Assembly (NCBI GenBank): GCA_014799665.1
Contig: JAAVHP010000004.1
Span: 291,821 to 355,820 of the forward strand
Reading direction: 5' to 3'
Length of the DNA stretch: 64,000 bases
Origin: Clostridiales bacterium
GTDB lineage: Bacteria; Bacillota; Clostridia; Christensenellales; Pumilibacteraceae
In this document: one piece after another, positions 1 through 7,651 of the stretch
Position numbering within the stretch: position 1 is the first letter of the stretch
Layout of the letters: every line of letters begins with the position of its first letter
Made by a program: the position numbers and the translations under genes
Notes under the pieces: generated by a model
What the model was told of the DNA's origin: nothing
What the model saw: the letters and a program-made list of their open reading frames with translations, nothing else
Databases searched by the model: none

Positions 1-207
1 AAACTTTCTAAGCGTTATATCGTAATTTGCGGCAACGCAATGCTCGGGGATAGTTTGAATATTAGTAAAACCGCTTGCGATTTTGCCTAAAAGCTCGTTT
101 TGCATTAGGCAAGTACGCTGACGATCAAATGCAATTTGACACGCCTGAGCAGTCAAATAACACGTTTTTCCGGTCCGCGGCGGCGCAAATACTATTTCTA
201 TCGCCAT
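1..207 (-). CDS. Zot-like (filamentous phage pI) ATPase, N-terminal part
   Basis: The gene runs off the left edge; the first 69 residues are visible. It starts at ATG 207, three bases after the stop of the preceding gene, with the ribosome binding site GAAGGA inside that gene's end. Residues 8-15 read APPRTGKT, a Walker A P-loop placed right after the first beta strand as in zonular-occludens-toxin (Zot) / pI assembly ATPases. A later segment (SGFTNIQTIP) resembles the conserved SN-I strand of that family. pI/Zot proteins drive extrusion of filamentous phage through the inner membrane and normally follow the adsorption-protein genes, as here. The rest of the protein (Walker B, membrane segment) lies outside the window, so another small P-loop ATPase cannot be excluded. 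Confidence 0.6.
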   Translation of the reverse strand, partial: MAIEIVFAPPRTGKTCYLTAQACQIAFDRQRTCLMQNELLGKIASGFTNIQTIPEHCVAANYDITLRKF

Positions 208-210
208 AGC

Positions 211-1536
211 TTATTCCTTCTTAAATAACGCCACTATAAGCCGTACAGGCGCGCTGATGAGCCACCATAGCCCCTTAAACAGCAAGACGAATAAATGTCC
301 TATCGCGGTGAATATAAGCGGCAGGAAAGGCGAGAGAATGATTATAGCAATAACACCGACCACGGCAATAACGAGCCAATGCCAATATTTCTTAAACCAA
401 GCCTTTACGCTTTCCCACCAATCCTTGAAAGACCAATCTTCTATTACGTTATCAATATTTGTTCCGCTTGATTGCTTATCAGATACAACGCCGACATTAT
501 ACGTTTTGCCGTCGCGGACATAATTCAAGCGAAGAATAGTAGTATCAGTGGCCCTATACTCCAAAGGAAGCGGTTTAACCCAAGGTCCGCCGTCGTTCGA
601 ATATAAATTATGAAAACGAATAACCCATTTCTTTGTTTTAAGAATATCTTTTGTTTCGTCGTTTAAATTTTCCGCTTTAACAAAATCGTCTTTTGATTGA
701 ATATCTTTCCACGTATGAGTTTGAGCAAACCAAGACCAACCGACTTTGGCAGAAGCTTCGCCCTCGGCAGTAATCGTTACCGTTTGATAGGGTACAATTT
801 CATATATTGCTCCCGTAGTAATATGCTCGCCGATTATACCATAACTAATATCCGCTTCGTAAATGTCGTCCATGCGAATATCTGTATCGAAAGCAATATA
901 AAAGGACGTAGTGCCTTCATCAAGAAACATTCCGGGATTGCCATAGTAAATTTGTCCAACGTATTGGGAAGTAACGACAATAGAAGCATTTTCCTGCATA
1001 GTATAGCTTACTTGTCCATTGACAGTTGTCGCCGTCCATAATTGCTTAACGGCGAAAGAAATATAGCCGCCTATATTCTCACCGTCGAGTTCGCCGTCAT
1101 AATCTTTATCATACTTACGATATAACGCCGGGATATCATAATAACGCAAGGCATCGGGTTTAAGCTCTAAACCATCAACGGCATATCTAAATACCGTATC
1201 AGTATAAGCAACACGATCCGTTAAGAAATAATCTTGCCATATCGCATTTTCAGATATAGATTGCGAAAGTCGAATTTGCAATGAGAATGTTTCAGCGCCA
1301 CTCGGTTGATAGACATACACATAAAGCTTTCCCGTCTCACTCTCGGCTATTTGAATTAGTTTCAACGAATGATCATTTTCATTAAAAGAGTAATCCGCCT
1401 CGTTAAACTCAAAATCTCTTACGGTATCCGCACTTACAATAGCCGACGGCAGCAGTGTGACCCAGCTCATTATTAAAAACAGTATCGCCAAAAGAATGAG
1501 CATAACGCTCTTTCGGCGTTGATTGATTTTATTCAT
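211..1536 (-). CDS. Secreted protein with hydrophobic C-terminus, candidate phage adsorption/tip protein
   Basis: 441 aa. A signal peptide spans about residues 10-36 (cut near SADT). A long extracellular part follows, with an EF-hand-like acidic loop at 143-153 (DKDYDGELDGE). The C-terminus (about 384-437) is an almost continuous hydrophobic, aromatic-rich stretch that would make two or three membrane helices, ending in KKE. I recognise no named domain. Immediately downstream (3 bp) is the Zot-like ATPase, the position that the pIII/pVI tip genes take in filamentous phages, so a role in virion tip or adsorption is inferred. The ATG is preceded by AAGGACGG, and the gap to the upstream 103-aa gene is 2 bp, so the three genes are probably co-translated. 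Confidence 0.55.
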   Translation of the reverse strand: MNKINQRRKSVMLILLAILFLIMSWVTLLPSAIVSADTVRDFEFNEADYSFNENDHSLKLIQIAESETGKLYVYVYQPSGAETFSLQIRLSQSISENAIWQDYFLTDRVAYTDTVFRYAVDGLELKPDALRYYDIPALYRKYDKDYDGELDGENIGGYISFAVKQLWTATTVNGQVSYTMQENASIVVTSQYVGQIYYGNPGMFLDEGTTSFYIAFDTDIRMDDIYEADISYGIIGEHITTGAIYEIVPYQTVTITAEGEASAKVGWSWFAQTHTWKDIQSKDDFVKAENLNDETKDILKTKKWVIRFHNLYSNDGGPWVKPLPLEYRATDTTILRLNYVRDGKTYNVGVVSDKQSSGTNIDNVIEDWSFKDWWESVKAWFKKYWHWLVIAVVGVIAIIILSPFLPLIFTAIGHLFVLLFKGLWWLISAPVRLIVALFKKE

Positions 1537-1538
1537 TA

Positions 1539-1850
1539 CTATTTACCGTCCTTTTTCTCAATAGCGAAATACGCAACGGTCTTTTTATTGCGTTTACCGT
1601 TATCATCATAGAAATGTTCTACGATTTGTTTCTTTGCCGTTTGGTTAAGTTCGTTTATGTCGCCCTTATATGTCGGCTTTTGACCTCTAACAGTAGAAAC
1701 GATCATGTTCGGCATATTCAAATCTACTTTGCCGACGAACGAATATTTAGGATTTAAGCGATACTTGCCGTTCTTTCCCTTTACCCAAGCTTCTTCGGCA
1801 GAGACCAAACGAACGCCCTTTTTACCTAAATTGTAATTTACACTTGACAT
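1539..1850 (-). CDS. Small basic protein of the phage-like element, function unknown
   Basis: 103 aa, rich in Lys, Asn and Tyr, with no signal peptide or membrane helix and no motif I recognise. The start ATG at 1850 has the ribosome binding site AAGGAG. The gene is the first of a tight three-gene unit with the 441-aa tip-like protein and the Zot-like ATPase. Its basic composition would suit a nucleic-acid-binding or packaging protein, but this is only a guess. A consensus promoter on the opposite strand overlaps its start codon (1844-1872), so it may be affected by transcriptional interference. Confidence 0.6.
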   Translation of the reverse strand: MSSVNYNLGKKGVRLVSAEEAWVKGKNGKYRLNPKYSFVGKVDLNMPNMIVSTVRGQKPTYKGDINELNQTAKKQIVEHFYDDNGKRNKKTVAYFAIEKKDGK

Positions 1851-1872
1851 TTGTAATTCTCCTTGCTATAAT
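1844..1872 (+). promoter_or_regulatory. Consensus sigma-A promoter, opposite to the phage genes
   Basis: A perfect TTGACA (1844-1849), a 17-bp spacer and a perfect TATAAT (1867-1872) point to the right, away from the start codon of the 103-aa gene that the -35 box overlaps. Transcription would start near 1879, in a region with no plus-strand gene. Confidence 0.75.
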
Positions 1873-1878
1873 GATTAA

Positions 1879-1990
1879 GCCATCGCCCCTACAAACAGGG
1901 GAGCTACGGTGAACTCGCGTAGACAGGGAAGAACATAGGCTTTTAGTGTAGACTTCCCCAACCGTCCGTTTATCGGGCGGTTATTTTTAT
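1879..1990 (+). ncRNA. Candidate structured small RNA of the phage-like element
   Basis: About 112 nt from the predicted transcription start to an intrinsic terminator. It contains the hairpin CCCCT/AGGGG (1886-1901), a longer stem GGGAAG/CTTCCC (1926-1931 with 1953-1958), and the terminator stem AACCGTCCG/CGGGCGGTT (1960-1982, one G-U pair) followed by ATTTTTAT. No open frame with a ribosome binding site is visible. Alternatives are an antisense regulator of the flanking minus-strand transcript or part of the phage replication/packaging region, which in filamentous phages is also a hairpin cluster. Confidence 0.5.
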
Positions 1991-2004
1991 GCCGCAAAAC
2001 ACTT

Positions 2005-2034
2005 TTAGGTCGAGAGCCTTAACCCTCGACCTAA
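2005..2034. repeat. Perfect 10-bp inverted repeat, possible terminator or phage hairpin
   Basis: TTAGGTCGAG (2005-2014) pairs exactly with CTCGACCTAA (2025-2034) around a 10-nt loop, 16 bp downstream of the stop codon of the 514-aa minus-strand gene. On the minus strand it is followed by AAAGTGTTTT, a weak tail, so it may be a terminator. Together with the three hairpins at 1886-1982 it forms a four-hairpin intergenic block. Confidence 0.5.
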
Positions 2035-2050
2035 TGCGTAATTATTCGTT

Positions 2051-3595
2051 CTAAGCCTTCTTCTTTTTCTTTACGATTACCGCGGCTATCCCGCCGATTA
2101 TAAGCAAGCCGCCGAAAACGAAGCAGGGAATAAGGACCTTCCACTTATTCAGTCCCCACCAAGAAGTCGGGCGTTCCTCGACCGCTTTATCGCTTAATCG
2201 GGCATAGATAGTCATGTCGCCGCTTATAACGTCGGTGTCTTGGACTTTGCTCGAAAAGCCGCTGTCGTAGTACCAACCGCCGAACTCGCGCCCGTCGAGC
2301 TCGACATCGTAAAGGTAGTCTTTAACGTTGCTACCATACGGCACGAACTTAGTTACGACGTCGCCGTCGACATTGTAAGTGAGCGCGACAACCTGAGTTA
2401 TAATGTTTGCGGCGTTATATGCCGAGATCATTGCGGTCCTGCCTTCGGTCATTGCGGTTTCGCCAAGATTGCCGAGAGCCCGGACACGCACGGTATGTTC
2501 GCCTTCGCCGAGCGCGTTAATATCGAAAGTGTACGAAGTCGTATCGACAAAAGCTTTCTTCTCGCTACCTTTCTCGGTCCAGAACACGCCGTACTTCGTC
2601 GCACCGTCTACGCTATCCCACGTAAGCGTTCCGGCGTTGTATGTAAAGTTAGTCGGGGCGGGTAGGTGAGTTACGGAAAATGTATTGAAATTCCAGAACG
2701 TTCGAGTGAAAGCCGATACTTTTTTTGTTTCGGTCGAAGGTTTATAAAAATCGTACGCAAAACTGATATAATAACGATCCAACGAAGTTGTGATCGTGCC
2801 GGACAGCGACAACAAATCTACGGATATGTATCCGTCGGCATACGTAACGTAAGAAGCGCCTTTAAGATTTAGGATAGAATCGCCGAAAACCATAGAGCTA
2901 CCTGCGCCGCCTATTCTATCTGAACTGCATACATTGAGTTGATAATATCCGCCGTTATAGAAATCTTCGGCGCATTTTACTTTGTAAGTAGTATTCGTAA
3001 ATTCGGTCGTAATCTCGCTTACGTTAGAAATAACAAGGTCCGTCGAGTCATTCGAGTCGACGTAGCCGTCCTTATTTACGTTTCGAGCATATATAGTACC
3101 GTAAGAAGTATTTAAGGTATTCAATTTCTCACGGATAGTCGAAAGCGGGATATATGCATAATACGTTGAACCGTCAAGAGTAAAATCTTTTTCGGTAAAA
3201 GAAGCTAACGTATAATGATTGCCGCCGGAAGGATCCAAAAATACATTAACAGTGCCGACCGCAAAACTGGATTTAGACAATTGAACACTTAGTTTATCCG
3301 TAGCATAAAAAGCGGTTAAACTAGGCGTTGGCAGTTTTGTAGTAGCGAACATAGTGCTGCCGTCGGGGCTATCCGTTATGATCTCATGATCGACTTCGGT
3401 CGAGCTTGTCCGGACACGCGCGGCGGTATCTTCGACTTCGACGGGAGCGGAAATACCTTGCCCCCAACCGCCAAACCACTCGGCGGCGTTCCAGTTCTCG
3501 AACCCGCTCGTTGCCCATGCCAACGCACCCAACGCCGCCAATAAGAACGTTACGGCGATTATGAAAGCTACAAGCTTCCTATTAGTCCTTGTCAT
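2051..3595 (-). CDS. Secreted, C-terminally anchored protein with FnIII-like and InlB-type repeats, candidate phage adsorption protein
   Basis: 514 aa. Signal peptide or anchor at residues 8-30. A dockerin-like calcium loop lies at 172-183 (NVNKDGYVDSND). A fibronectin-III-like fold spans about 312-400 (PAPTNFTY..., GEHTVRVRA). One InlB-type (Listeria-Bacteroides) repeat lies at about 410-470 (ends FGGWYYD... TIYARL). A single membrane helix at about 485-507 is followed by KKKKKA. The ribosome binding site AAAGGAG precedes the ATG. Position upstream of the tip-like and Zot-like genes and the topology (signal, large outer domain, C-terminal helix) match a pIII-type host-binding protein. A cell-surface adhesin carried as cargo is the alternative. 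Confidence 0.55.
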   Translation of the reverse strand: MTRTNRKLVAFIIAVTFLLAALGALAWATSGFENWNAAEWFGGWGQGISAPVEVEDTAARVRTSSTEVDHEIITDSPDGSTMFATTKLPTPSLTAFYATDKLSVQLSKSSFAVGTVNVFLDPSGGNHYTLASFTEKDFTLDGSTYYAYIPLSTIREKLNTLNTSYGTIYARNVNKDGYVDSNDSTDLVISNVSEITTEFTNTTYKVKCAEDFYNGGYYQLNVCSSDRIGGAGSSMVFGDSILNLKGASYVTYADGYISVDLLSLSGTITTSLDRYYISFAYDFYKPSTETKKVSAFTRTFWNFNTFSVTHLPAPTNFTYNAGTLTWDSVDGATKYGVFWTEKGSEKKAFVDTTSYTFDINALGEGEHTVRVRALGNLGETAMTEGRTAMISAYNAANIITQVVALTYNVDGDVVTKFVPYGSNVKDYLYDVELDGREFGGWYYDSGFSSKVQDTDVISGDMTIYARLSDKAVEERPTSWWGLNKWKVLIPCFVFGGLLIIGGIAAVIVKKKKKA

Positions 3596-3718
3596 ACTTT
3601 TACTCCTTTACCGCTTCTCGGCATACGGTACGCCGTAGTTTGCTAAGACAAGGCGCGACAACGCTTAAAACGTTATCACGCTTTGTTTCGCTCGAATTTC
3701 ACGAGCTCATCGGTTAGC

Positions 3719-4192
3719 TTAATCGTCGGCTTCTTCCGGTTCTTCTTCCAAAACCTCGGTTATACCGAAAGCCTTTTTGCAAAGGTCCTTGAAAACCGCC
3801 TGATCTTCCTCAGCACGAATTTCAAACTCGATTTCGCGATTATCGTTGAACGGAGATTTACCGACAATTCCGAAATAACGAGTAATTTTCTTCGTCTTTT
3901 TGCTCTTATAAGAAAGCACTTTGATTTGACCCGGGAATTCGATTTCGGGCGCAGTACGCAAAGCTTTTTTTGCATAGAACTTAAAAAGCCCTAAATCGTT
4001 CTTCCACTTGGGAACGATTTTTATATTGGTAAAATCCTCGTCACCAAACGGATCGGGAAGAACGACGGCAACGAAATCGACACTTTCTTTTGTGTCTTTC
4101 TTTTCGTAACTGTCAATCAATGTTACTGCGGTGAGATCAATCGTCTTGTTTTGGAACTCGGGACGACTAAGCACTTCTGTTAATTTTGCCAT
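3719..4192 (-). CDS. Protein with acidic C-terminal tail, candidate ssDNA-binding protein
   Basis: 157 aa, cytoplasmic. The body is rich in beta-prone segments (VDFVAVVLP, FTNIKIVPKW, ITRYFGIVGKSPF) and basic patches. It ends in the strongly acidic tail EVLEEEPEEADD. This layout resembles single-stranded DNA-binding proteins, which filamentous phages encode just upstream of the coat and adsorption genes, as here. There is no clear OB-fold motif, so the function is inferred from shape and position. Good ribosome binding site (AAAGGAG) before ATG 4192. Confidence 0.45.
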   Translation of the reverse strand: MAKLTEVLSRPEFQNKTIDLTAVTLIDSYEKKDTKESVDFVAVVLPDPFGDEDFTNIKIVPKWKNDLGLFKFYAKKALRTAPEIEFPGQIKVLSYKSKKTKKITRYFGIVGKSPFNDNREIEFEIRAEEDQAVFKDLCKKAFGITEVLEEEPEEADD

Positions 4193-4405
4193 GGTTTACT
4201 CCTTTTTCACTTGGAATTATCTTAGCCCCAAGCGGCTATTTTTTCATTTGACCGTCAAGCCGTTATCCCAGCTATGTATTTACTATCGAGCCCGAAGCTC
4301 GTTATAGCCGTCGCCCCGAAGTTCGCCTATTGTCCAAGAGTGGCAACCGCGGGGCGCTTTTAAGAAGATGAGGCCGTTTAAGGGCGATACCACACCCCAC
4401 GAGAA

Positions 4406-4741
4406 TTAGAATTTATTGCCGAGAGATCTGCCGACCTTAACGCCGTCGCGGAACGCGTCGCGATTCTCCGGCTTAACGTTAACCCGTGCACCCGCTTTTG
4501 CCGCACCGTATCCGATACCCGCACACTGCGCATTAAGCTGTTCACCCGACATAGGTCCGGTGCTTTTCTTGGGCGGGGTAGACGGCTTAGCCGAGTTACC
4601 GCCACCGCACAACTGATTTATTCGTCGTTGCGCCCAATTCCTTTGAGCTTGCGACAAGTTTGGATCGTTGACACGTTTCTTGTAATAATCGCACTTCTGC
4701 GCCGGGGTGCGCTCCGTGTCGCTCGTGTTTTGTTTTGCCAT
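4406..4741 (-). CDS. Small phage-type protein, function unknown
   Basis: 111 aa. The N-terminal half has a helical charged segment with the pattern YYKKRVNDPNLSQAQRNWA and two cysteines (CDYY, QLCGGG). A Pro/Ser-rich linker and a Gly/Ala-rich C-terminal segment (GIGYGAAKAGARV) follow. There is no membrane helix, so it is not an obvious major coat protein. Ribosome binding site AGGAGAAG before ATG 4741. It stands alone between two gaps of about 210 bp in which I find no further gene. Confidence 0.5.
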   Translation of the reverse strand: MAKQNTSDTERTPAQKCDYYKKRVNDPNLSQAQRNWAQRRINQLCGGGNSAKPSTPPKKSTGPMSGEQLNAQCAGIGYGAAKAGARVNVKPENRDAFRDGVKVGRSLGNKF

Positions 4742-4946
4742 AATTTTTACTTCTCCTGCGTGAACGCCGCCGCGAATTTTTGTTTGATTGTTTAACCGGT
4801 TACTTCGCTCAGATTACTAACACCGGAGAGCGGCGCAGCTTGTTGACCTCGAATTATAACCGGGCACCTTAACGACGTTTATTGACCCCGGTCAGTTACA
4901 GCGCCGCTTAGCCCTGGGCATTGCGACCATTCGTTGACTTCGATCC

Positions 4947-5576
4947 TTAACCCCAGCTCAAAGCCATAGCTTCGGCTACTTCTTTGAATGTCTTACTACG
5001 ATTACATTGTCTGTACTTGCCGAACGAGTTCTTAAACTGCGGATATGTATTGAACGTATACTTGGGGTCGACTACGTTCGTGGGGCAGAGAAAAGGCAAG
5101 CCTTTTAACCAAAGAAACGTCATCTTACTGACGGGCACGCCGAAGTAATACGGCTGAATAACTTGGGTCGGTTCGGGTAAGCCGAATTTCTTTATGGGCA
5201 CGGGGTTCTCGATACAAATGCGCTCGCAATCGGCATTGAGAATACTCATGAAGAATTGCGCAGCTCTTTGACCCCGGTCAAACCGTTCTTGGTCAATTTC
5301 GCCGTTTTTGTAAAGATTCGAACTCCCTGCGCGGGATAAGTAAGTACACGGCGGGAAAGCTATGATCATATCCCATTTGTCTACCGTGTGAGTTTGTCCG
5401 TCGCAAGTCCTGAATGTGCAATTACCGTTTAGCAACGGCGTGACGTCGGACCAAATATGGAACTGCGGCAAACCGCCCGAACAAAAGACTATATCGCAAG
5501 AATAGGCTTCGTGTCCTTTCGCGCGGAACGCCGAGCATACTCTTTGACTTTCTTCGCAAGCTACGAGGATTTTCAT
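4947..5576 (-). CDS. Phage-type DNA (cytosine-5) methyltransferase-like protein
   Basis: 209 aa, shorter than free-standing C5 methyltransferases. The N-terminus (KILVACEESQRVCSAFRAKG, residues 2-21) is the SAM-binding GxG-like strand and helix of the small methyltransferases of Clostridia phages. FPPCTYLSRAG (about residues 75-85) holds the motif IV Pro-Cys nucleophile, and IENPVPIKKFG resembles the ENP motif. Such proteins probably modify phage DNA against restriction, though some copies may be inactive. The start codon overlaps the stop of the upstream 56-aa gene in ATGA, so translation is coupled. Confidence 0.65.
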   Translation of the reverse strand: MKILVACEESQRVCSAFRAKGHEAYSCDIVFCSGGLPQFHIWSDVTPLLNGNCTFRTCDGQTHTVDKWDMIIAFPPCTYLSRAGSSNLYKNGEIDQERFDRGQRAAQFFMSILNADCERICIENPVPIKKFGLPEPTQVIQPYYFGVPVSKMTFLWLKGLPFLCPTNVVDPKYTFNTYPQFKNSFGKYRQCNRSKTFKEVAEAMALSWG

Positions 5577-5743
5577 ATTCGATTTTCCTCTCGTAGCTCG
5601 TCAAGATATTCTTCGTAATGCTCTTCAAATATAACCTCACGATAATAATCACAATCTGAACAATCGCGCTTTTCGCATTCCGGCTCATACTCCTCACAAG
5701 GGTAGTCCTTTTGATACAATTCAAAAATTTCTTCTTTTGTCAT
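5573..5743 (-). CDS. Small four-cysteine protein
   Basis: 56 aa, very acidic, with Cys at positions 16, 23, 28 and 31 (C-x6-C-x4-C-x2-C), compatible with one zinc site. ATG 5743 lies 1 bp after the stop of the 70-aa gene upstream, and its own TGA overlaps the methyltransferase ATG by the ATGA arrangement. This tight coupling on both sides is the main evidence that it is real. Confidence 0.55.
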   Translation of the reverse strand: MTKEEIFELYQKDYPCEEYEPECEKRDCSDCDYYREVIFEEHYEEYLDELREENRI

Positions 5744-5744
5744 A

Positions 5745-5957
5745 TCATTGCACCACAGGAAGAGAATCGCCGTATAAATCTATTTTCTCGGACTTACAAA
5801 CAATTTCGATATAAACCCGATACTGATTTGTACTACCGCGATTAGGATATAATCCGGACACACTGCTGGATATTACGTTATCGCTTTTGCCGAGAGCCGT
5901 ATAAAAACATTGCGCTTGCTTGCATTCTTCGGCTGTTCCCATAACTCGTAGTTTCAT
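5745..5957 (-). CDS. Small phage protein, DUF3970-like
   Basis: 70 aa. The pattern LRVMGTAEECKQA near the start and YPNRGSTNQYRVYIEI near the end resembles the small DUF3970 family found in Bacillota phages. Function unknown. The start overlaps the stop of the upstream 117-aa gene (ATGA-type, 5954-5957), so it belongs to the same operon. Confidence 0.5.
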   Translation of the reverse strand: MKLRVMGTAEECKQAQCFYTALGKSDNVISSSVSGLYPNRGSTNQYRVYIEIVCKSEKIDLYGDSLPVVQ

Positions 5958-6307
5958 GCCGTCACCTCGGAAAGTCGTATTTCTTCGGCGAGAGTGTATA
6001 GCAATGTAATGTCTACATAAATAGGGGGATAACCCTGATCCCGTTCAATCTTATCTAACGCCTTTAATAAGAAATCTGAATAAACATATCGATCGCGAGC
6101 AACGTTAAGAAGTTTTTTAACTTCTTCATAGCTCTCGTTACACTCAAACCGATAAGTTACTATTTCGCCTGTTTTGCGCTCTCTTCCCACAATAGTCGCT
6201 TCGATAAAAACTTTGCCGTCAGCATAAGTTGATACTTCTAATATCTGATTTGCATTGAGTAACACTTTTTTGCCGTCATCGGCATTTGTTAATTCGATAA
6301 ATTCCAT
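5954..6307 (-). CDS. Phage-element protein of unknown function
   Basis: 117 aa, cytoplasmic, acidic. The N-terminal half reads as a beta-rich barrel-like segment (residues 1-50) and the C-terminal half as helices with LLKALDKIERD. No motif I recognise. It lies 4 bp after the 137-aa gene and overlaps the next gene by 4 bp, which marks it as a real operon member. Confidence 0.5.
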   Translation of the reverse strand: MEFIELTNADDGKKVLLNANQILEVSTYADGKVFIEATIVGRERKTGEIVTYRFECNESYEEVKKLLNVARDRYVYSDFLLKALDKIERDQGYPPIYVDITLLYTLAEEIRLSEVTA

Positions 6308-6311
6308 GCTA

Positions 6312-6725
6312 TCACCCCACGCGCCGAAGCTTACCGAACGCCGCGTCGACAGCTATGTAACCGAACTCGCTACATTCTTCGCGCGATACGTTCCACACGT
6401 ACGCATTTGCAATAATGCCGCCCCGGCGTTGCTTGTGGAATTGATGAGCCCAATCTTCTGAATAAGGGCTAACGCATAAAAACGAATAATTTGGACCGAT
6501 ATAATCGATAATCGAATGAATAACGGCGTAAATCTTAACGTTCGATTTCTCTTCGATAGCTTTAAGCTTTTTGTAAAGTATGCTGTTTGGATCAATGCGC
6601 CGACCTTCGCCCTTGTCGAATAGGTAGACCTGATCGTTCTCTTGAAAGTCCAATAGGTAAGGCTCGCAAACGCCGAGCTCACCCAAAAGCCTAACGGCTT
6701 CGGCTTTAACTAAATGATCTGTCAT
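6312..6725 (-). CDS. Phage-element protein of unknown function
   Basis: 137 aa, soluble, aromatic-rich, no recognised motif. ATG 6725 overlaps the stop of the upstream 83-aa gene (ATGA, 6722-6725). The even charge and isolated cysteines give no clue to function. Operon position, between the early small genes and the methyltransferase, suggests an early phage function. Confidence 0.5.
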   Translation of the reverse strand: MTDHLVKAEAVRLLGELGVCEPYLLDFQENDQVYLFDKGEGRRIDPNSILYKKLKAIEEKSNVKIYAVIHSIIDYIGPNYSFLCVSPYSEDWAHQFHKQRRGGIIANAYVWNVSREECSEFGYIAVDAAFGKLRRVG

Positions 6726-6973
6726 TCCGTCACCTCAGCGCAAAAATCCTTAGCGGCTTCGCCAAGTAGCATAACGACGATATCGTCGTCATCGATAGTC
6801 GGGGTATTAAGCCCTTCGCCGGAAGCGTTCATTGAATCGCAAAATTTATGCGCTTCGTCTTCGTCAAGCCCGTATGCCGCGGCTCGCTTAAATGCGCCGG
6901 ACTCCTCAAAGTCCGATTGTCGTACTACCGCATATTTCGTATACGGCACTACGATCCATTTGTCCTGTTCCAT
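6722..6973 (-). CDS. First gene of the phage-element operon, unknown
   Basis: 83 aa, acidic (IDDDDIVVMLL near the C-terminus). The ribosome binding site AAGAAGGTGG precedes the ATG. It is the promoter-proximal gene of the leftward run that continues through overlapping genes to the methyltransferase. Function unknown. Confidence 0.5.
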   Translation of the reverse strand: MEQDKWIVVPYTKYAVVRQSDFEESGAFKRAAAYGLDEDEAHKFCDSMNASGEGLNTPTIDDDDIVVMLLGEAAKDFCAEVTE

Positions 6974-6996
6974 GTTTTTACCACCTTCTTAAAGAA

Positions 6997-7025
6997 TTGT
7001 TTTTTGAAAATATTTGTGATATAAT
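6997..7025 (+). promoter_or_regulatory. Promoter of the 7046 gene
   Basis: TTGTTT (6997-7002), 17 bp, TATAAT (7020-7025), followed by AAAGGAG and the ATG at 7046. It faces away from the leftward operon. Confidence 0.5.
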
Positions 7026-7045
7026 TAAAAATTAAAGGAGCGATC

Positions 7046-7366
7046 ATGAAAGCCGAAGAGAAAATCAAACTACAAAGACAGATTCGAAGAACCAATAGGG
7101 TAATGATTAAAATCTTCAAAACCGAGAGCGGACTATCCGATTTCAAAACGTGGTTTGCTAATAAATCAAATCCGCAAAGAATAGTTTTGAACTTACTCAA
7201 AATGACAGAAGAAGAATTTATTAACCAAGCCATTGAAACGAATATCGATTATCAGTTCTACGAAGAAGTTAGACCTATCACGACTTTCATGATATTGAAA
7301 GCAAATGTCTATGACGCTTATCTCGATACGTTAGATAAAACGTCAAGCTGGCATTTTAGAGATTAA
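7046..7366 (+). CDS. Small charged protein of unknown function
   Basis: 106 aa, basic N-terminus (EEKIKLQRQIRRTNRVM), largely helical by composition, no recognised motif. Ribosome binding site AAAGGAG seven bases before ATG, own promoter at 6997-7025. It is transcribed away from the leftward operon, and its last bases overlap the end of a convergent 57-aa gene. Location next to the repressor suggests a regulatory or early role in the element. Confidence 0.5.
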   Translation: MKAEEKIKLQRQIRRTNRVMIKIFKTESGLSDFKTWFANKSNPQRIVLNLLKMTEEEFINQAIETNIDYQFYEEVRPITTFMILKANVYDAYLDTLDKTSSWHFRD

Positions 7367-7529
7367 GCTTAAATACTTCTCTTACGCACTCGTCACAGCA
7401 CTGAAAACAAAGCCCGTATTTAGGTATTTGCACCAACGTATAACCGTTAGGCAATTCTTTGTCACAAAGCTCGCATTTGAGAATATTCTCATTTACGAGC
7501 TTTTTTTGTTTGCACTTTTTTGTTGCCAT
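7356..7529 (-). CDS. Small zinc-ribbon-like protein
   Basis: 57 aa with Cys at 6, 19, 22, 41, 44, 45 and 48. The two knuckles CELC and CFQCCDEC are spaced as in a zinc ribbon. ATG 7529 follows AGGTGG. Its end overlaps the convergent 106-aa gene by 11 bp. Probably an element-encoded regulator or adaptor; no specific function can be assigned. Confidence 0.5.
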   Translation of the reverse strand: MATKKCKQKKLVNENILKCELCDKELPNGYTLVQIPKYGLCFQCCDECVREVFKLNL

Positions 7530-7553
7530 AAAACCACCTTCCTAAAAAATCTT

Positions 7554-7630
7554 TTTCACATAAAAGTGAAATTAATAATATTATATTTCAATTAAAAGTG
7601 AAAGTCAATAATTTTCAACAAAAAAGTGAT
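7554..7630. promoter_or_regulatory. Three 18-bp palindromic operator sites
   Basis: Three sites of the form TTTCAnnnnAAAAGTGAAA lie at 7554-7571 (perfect TTTCAC/GTGAAA arms), 7586-7603 and 7613-7630 (weaker), centred 32 and 27 bp apart, about three helical turns. They fill the gap between the zinc-ribbon gene and the repressor gene and are most simply the binding sites of that repressor. Confidence 0.6.
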
Positions 7631-7651
7631 AAAATTTTTTTAAGGTGTACT

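Noticed and set aside
4221..4246. Second plus-strand small RNA with TAGCC/GGCTA hairpin and T run
   Set aside because: The stem is only 5 bp and I found no consensus promoter before it.
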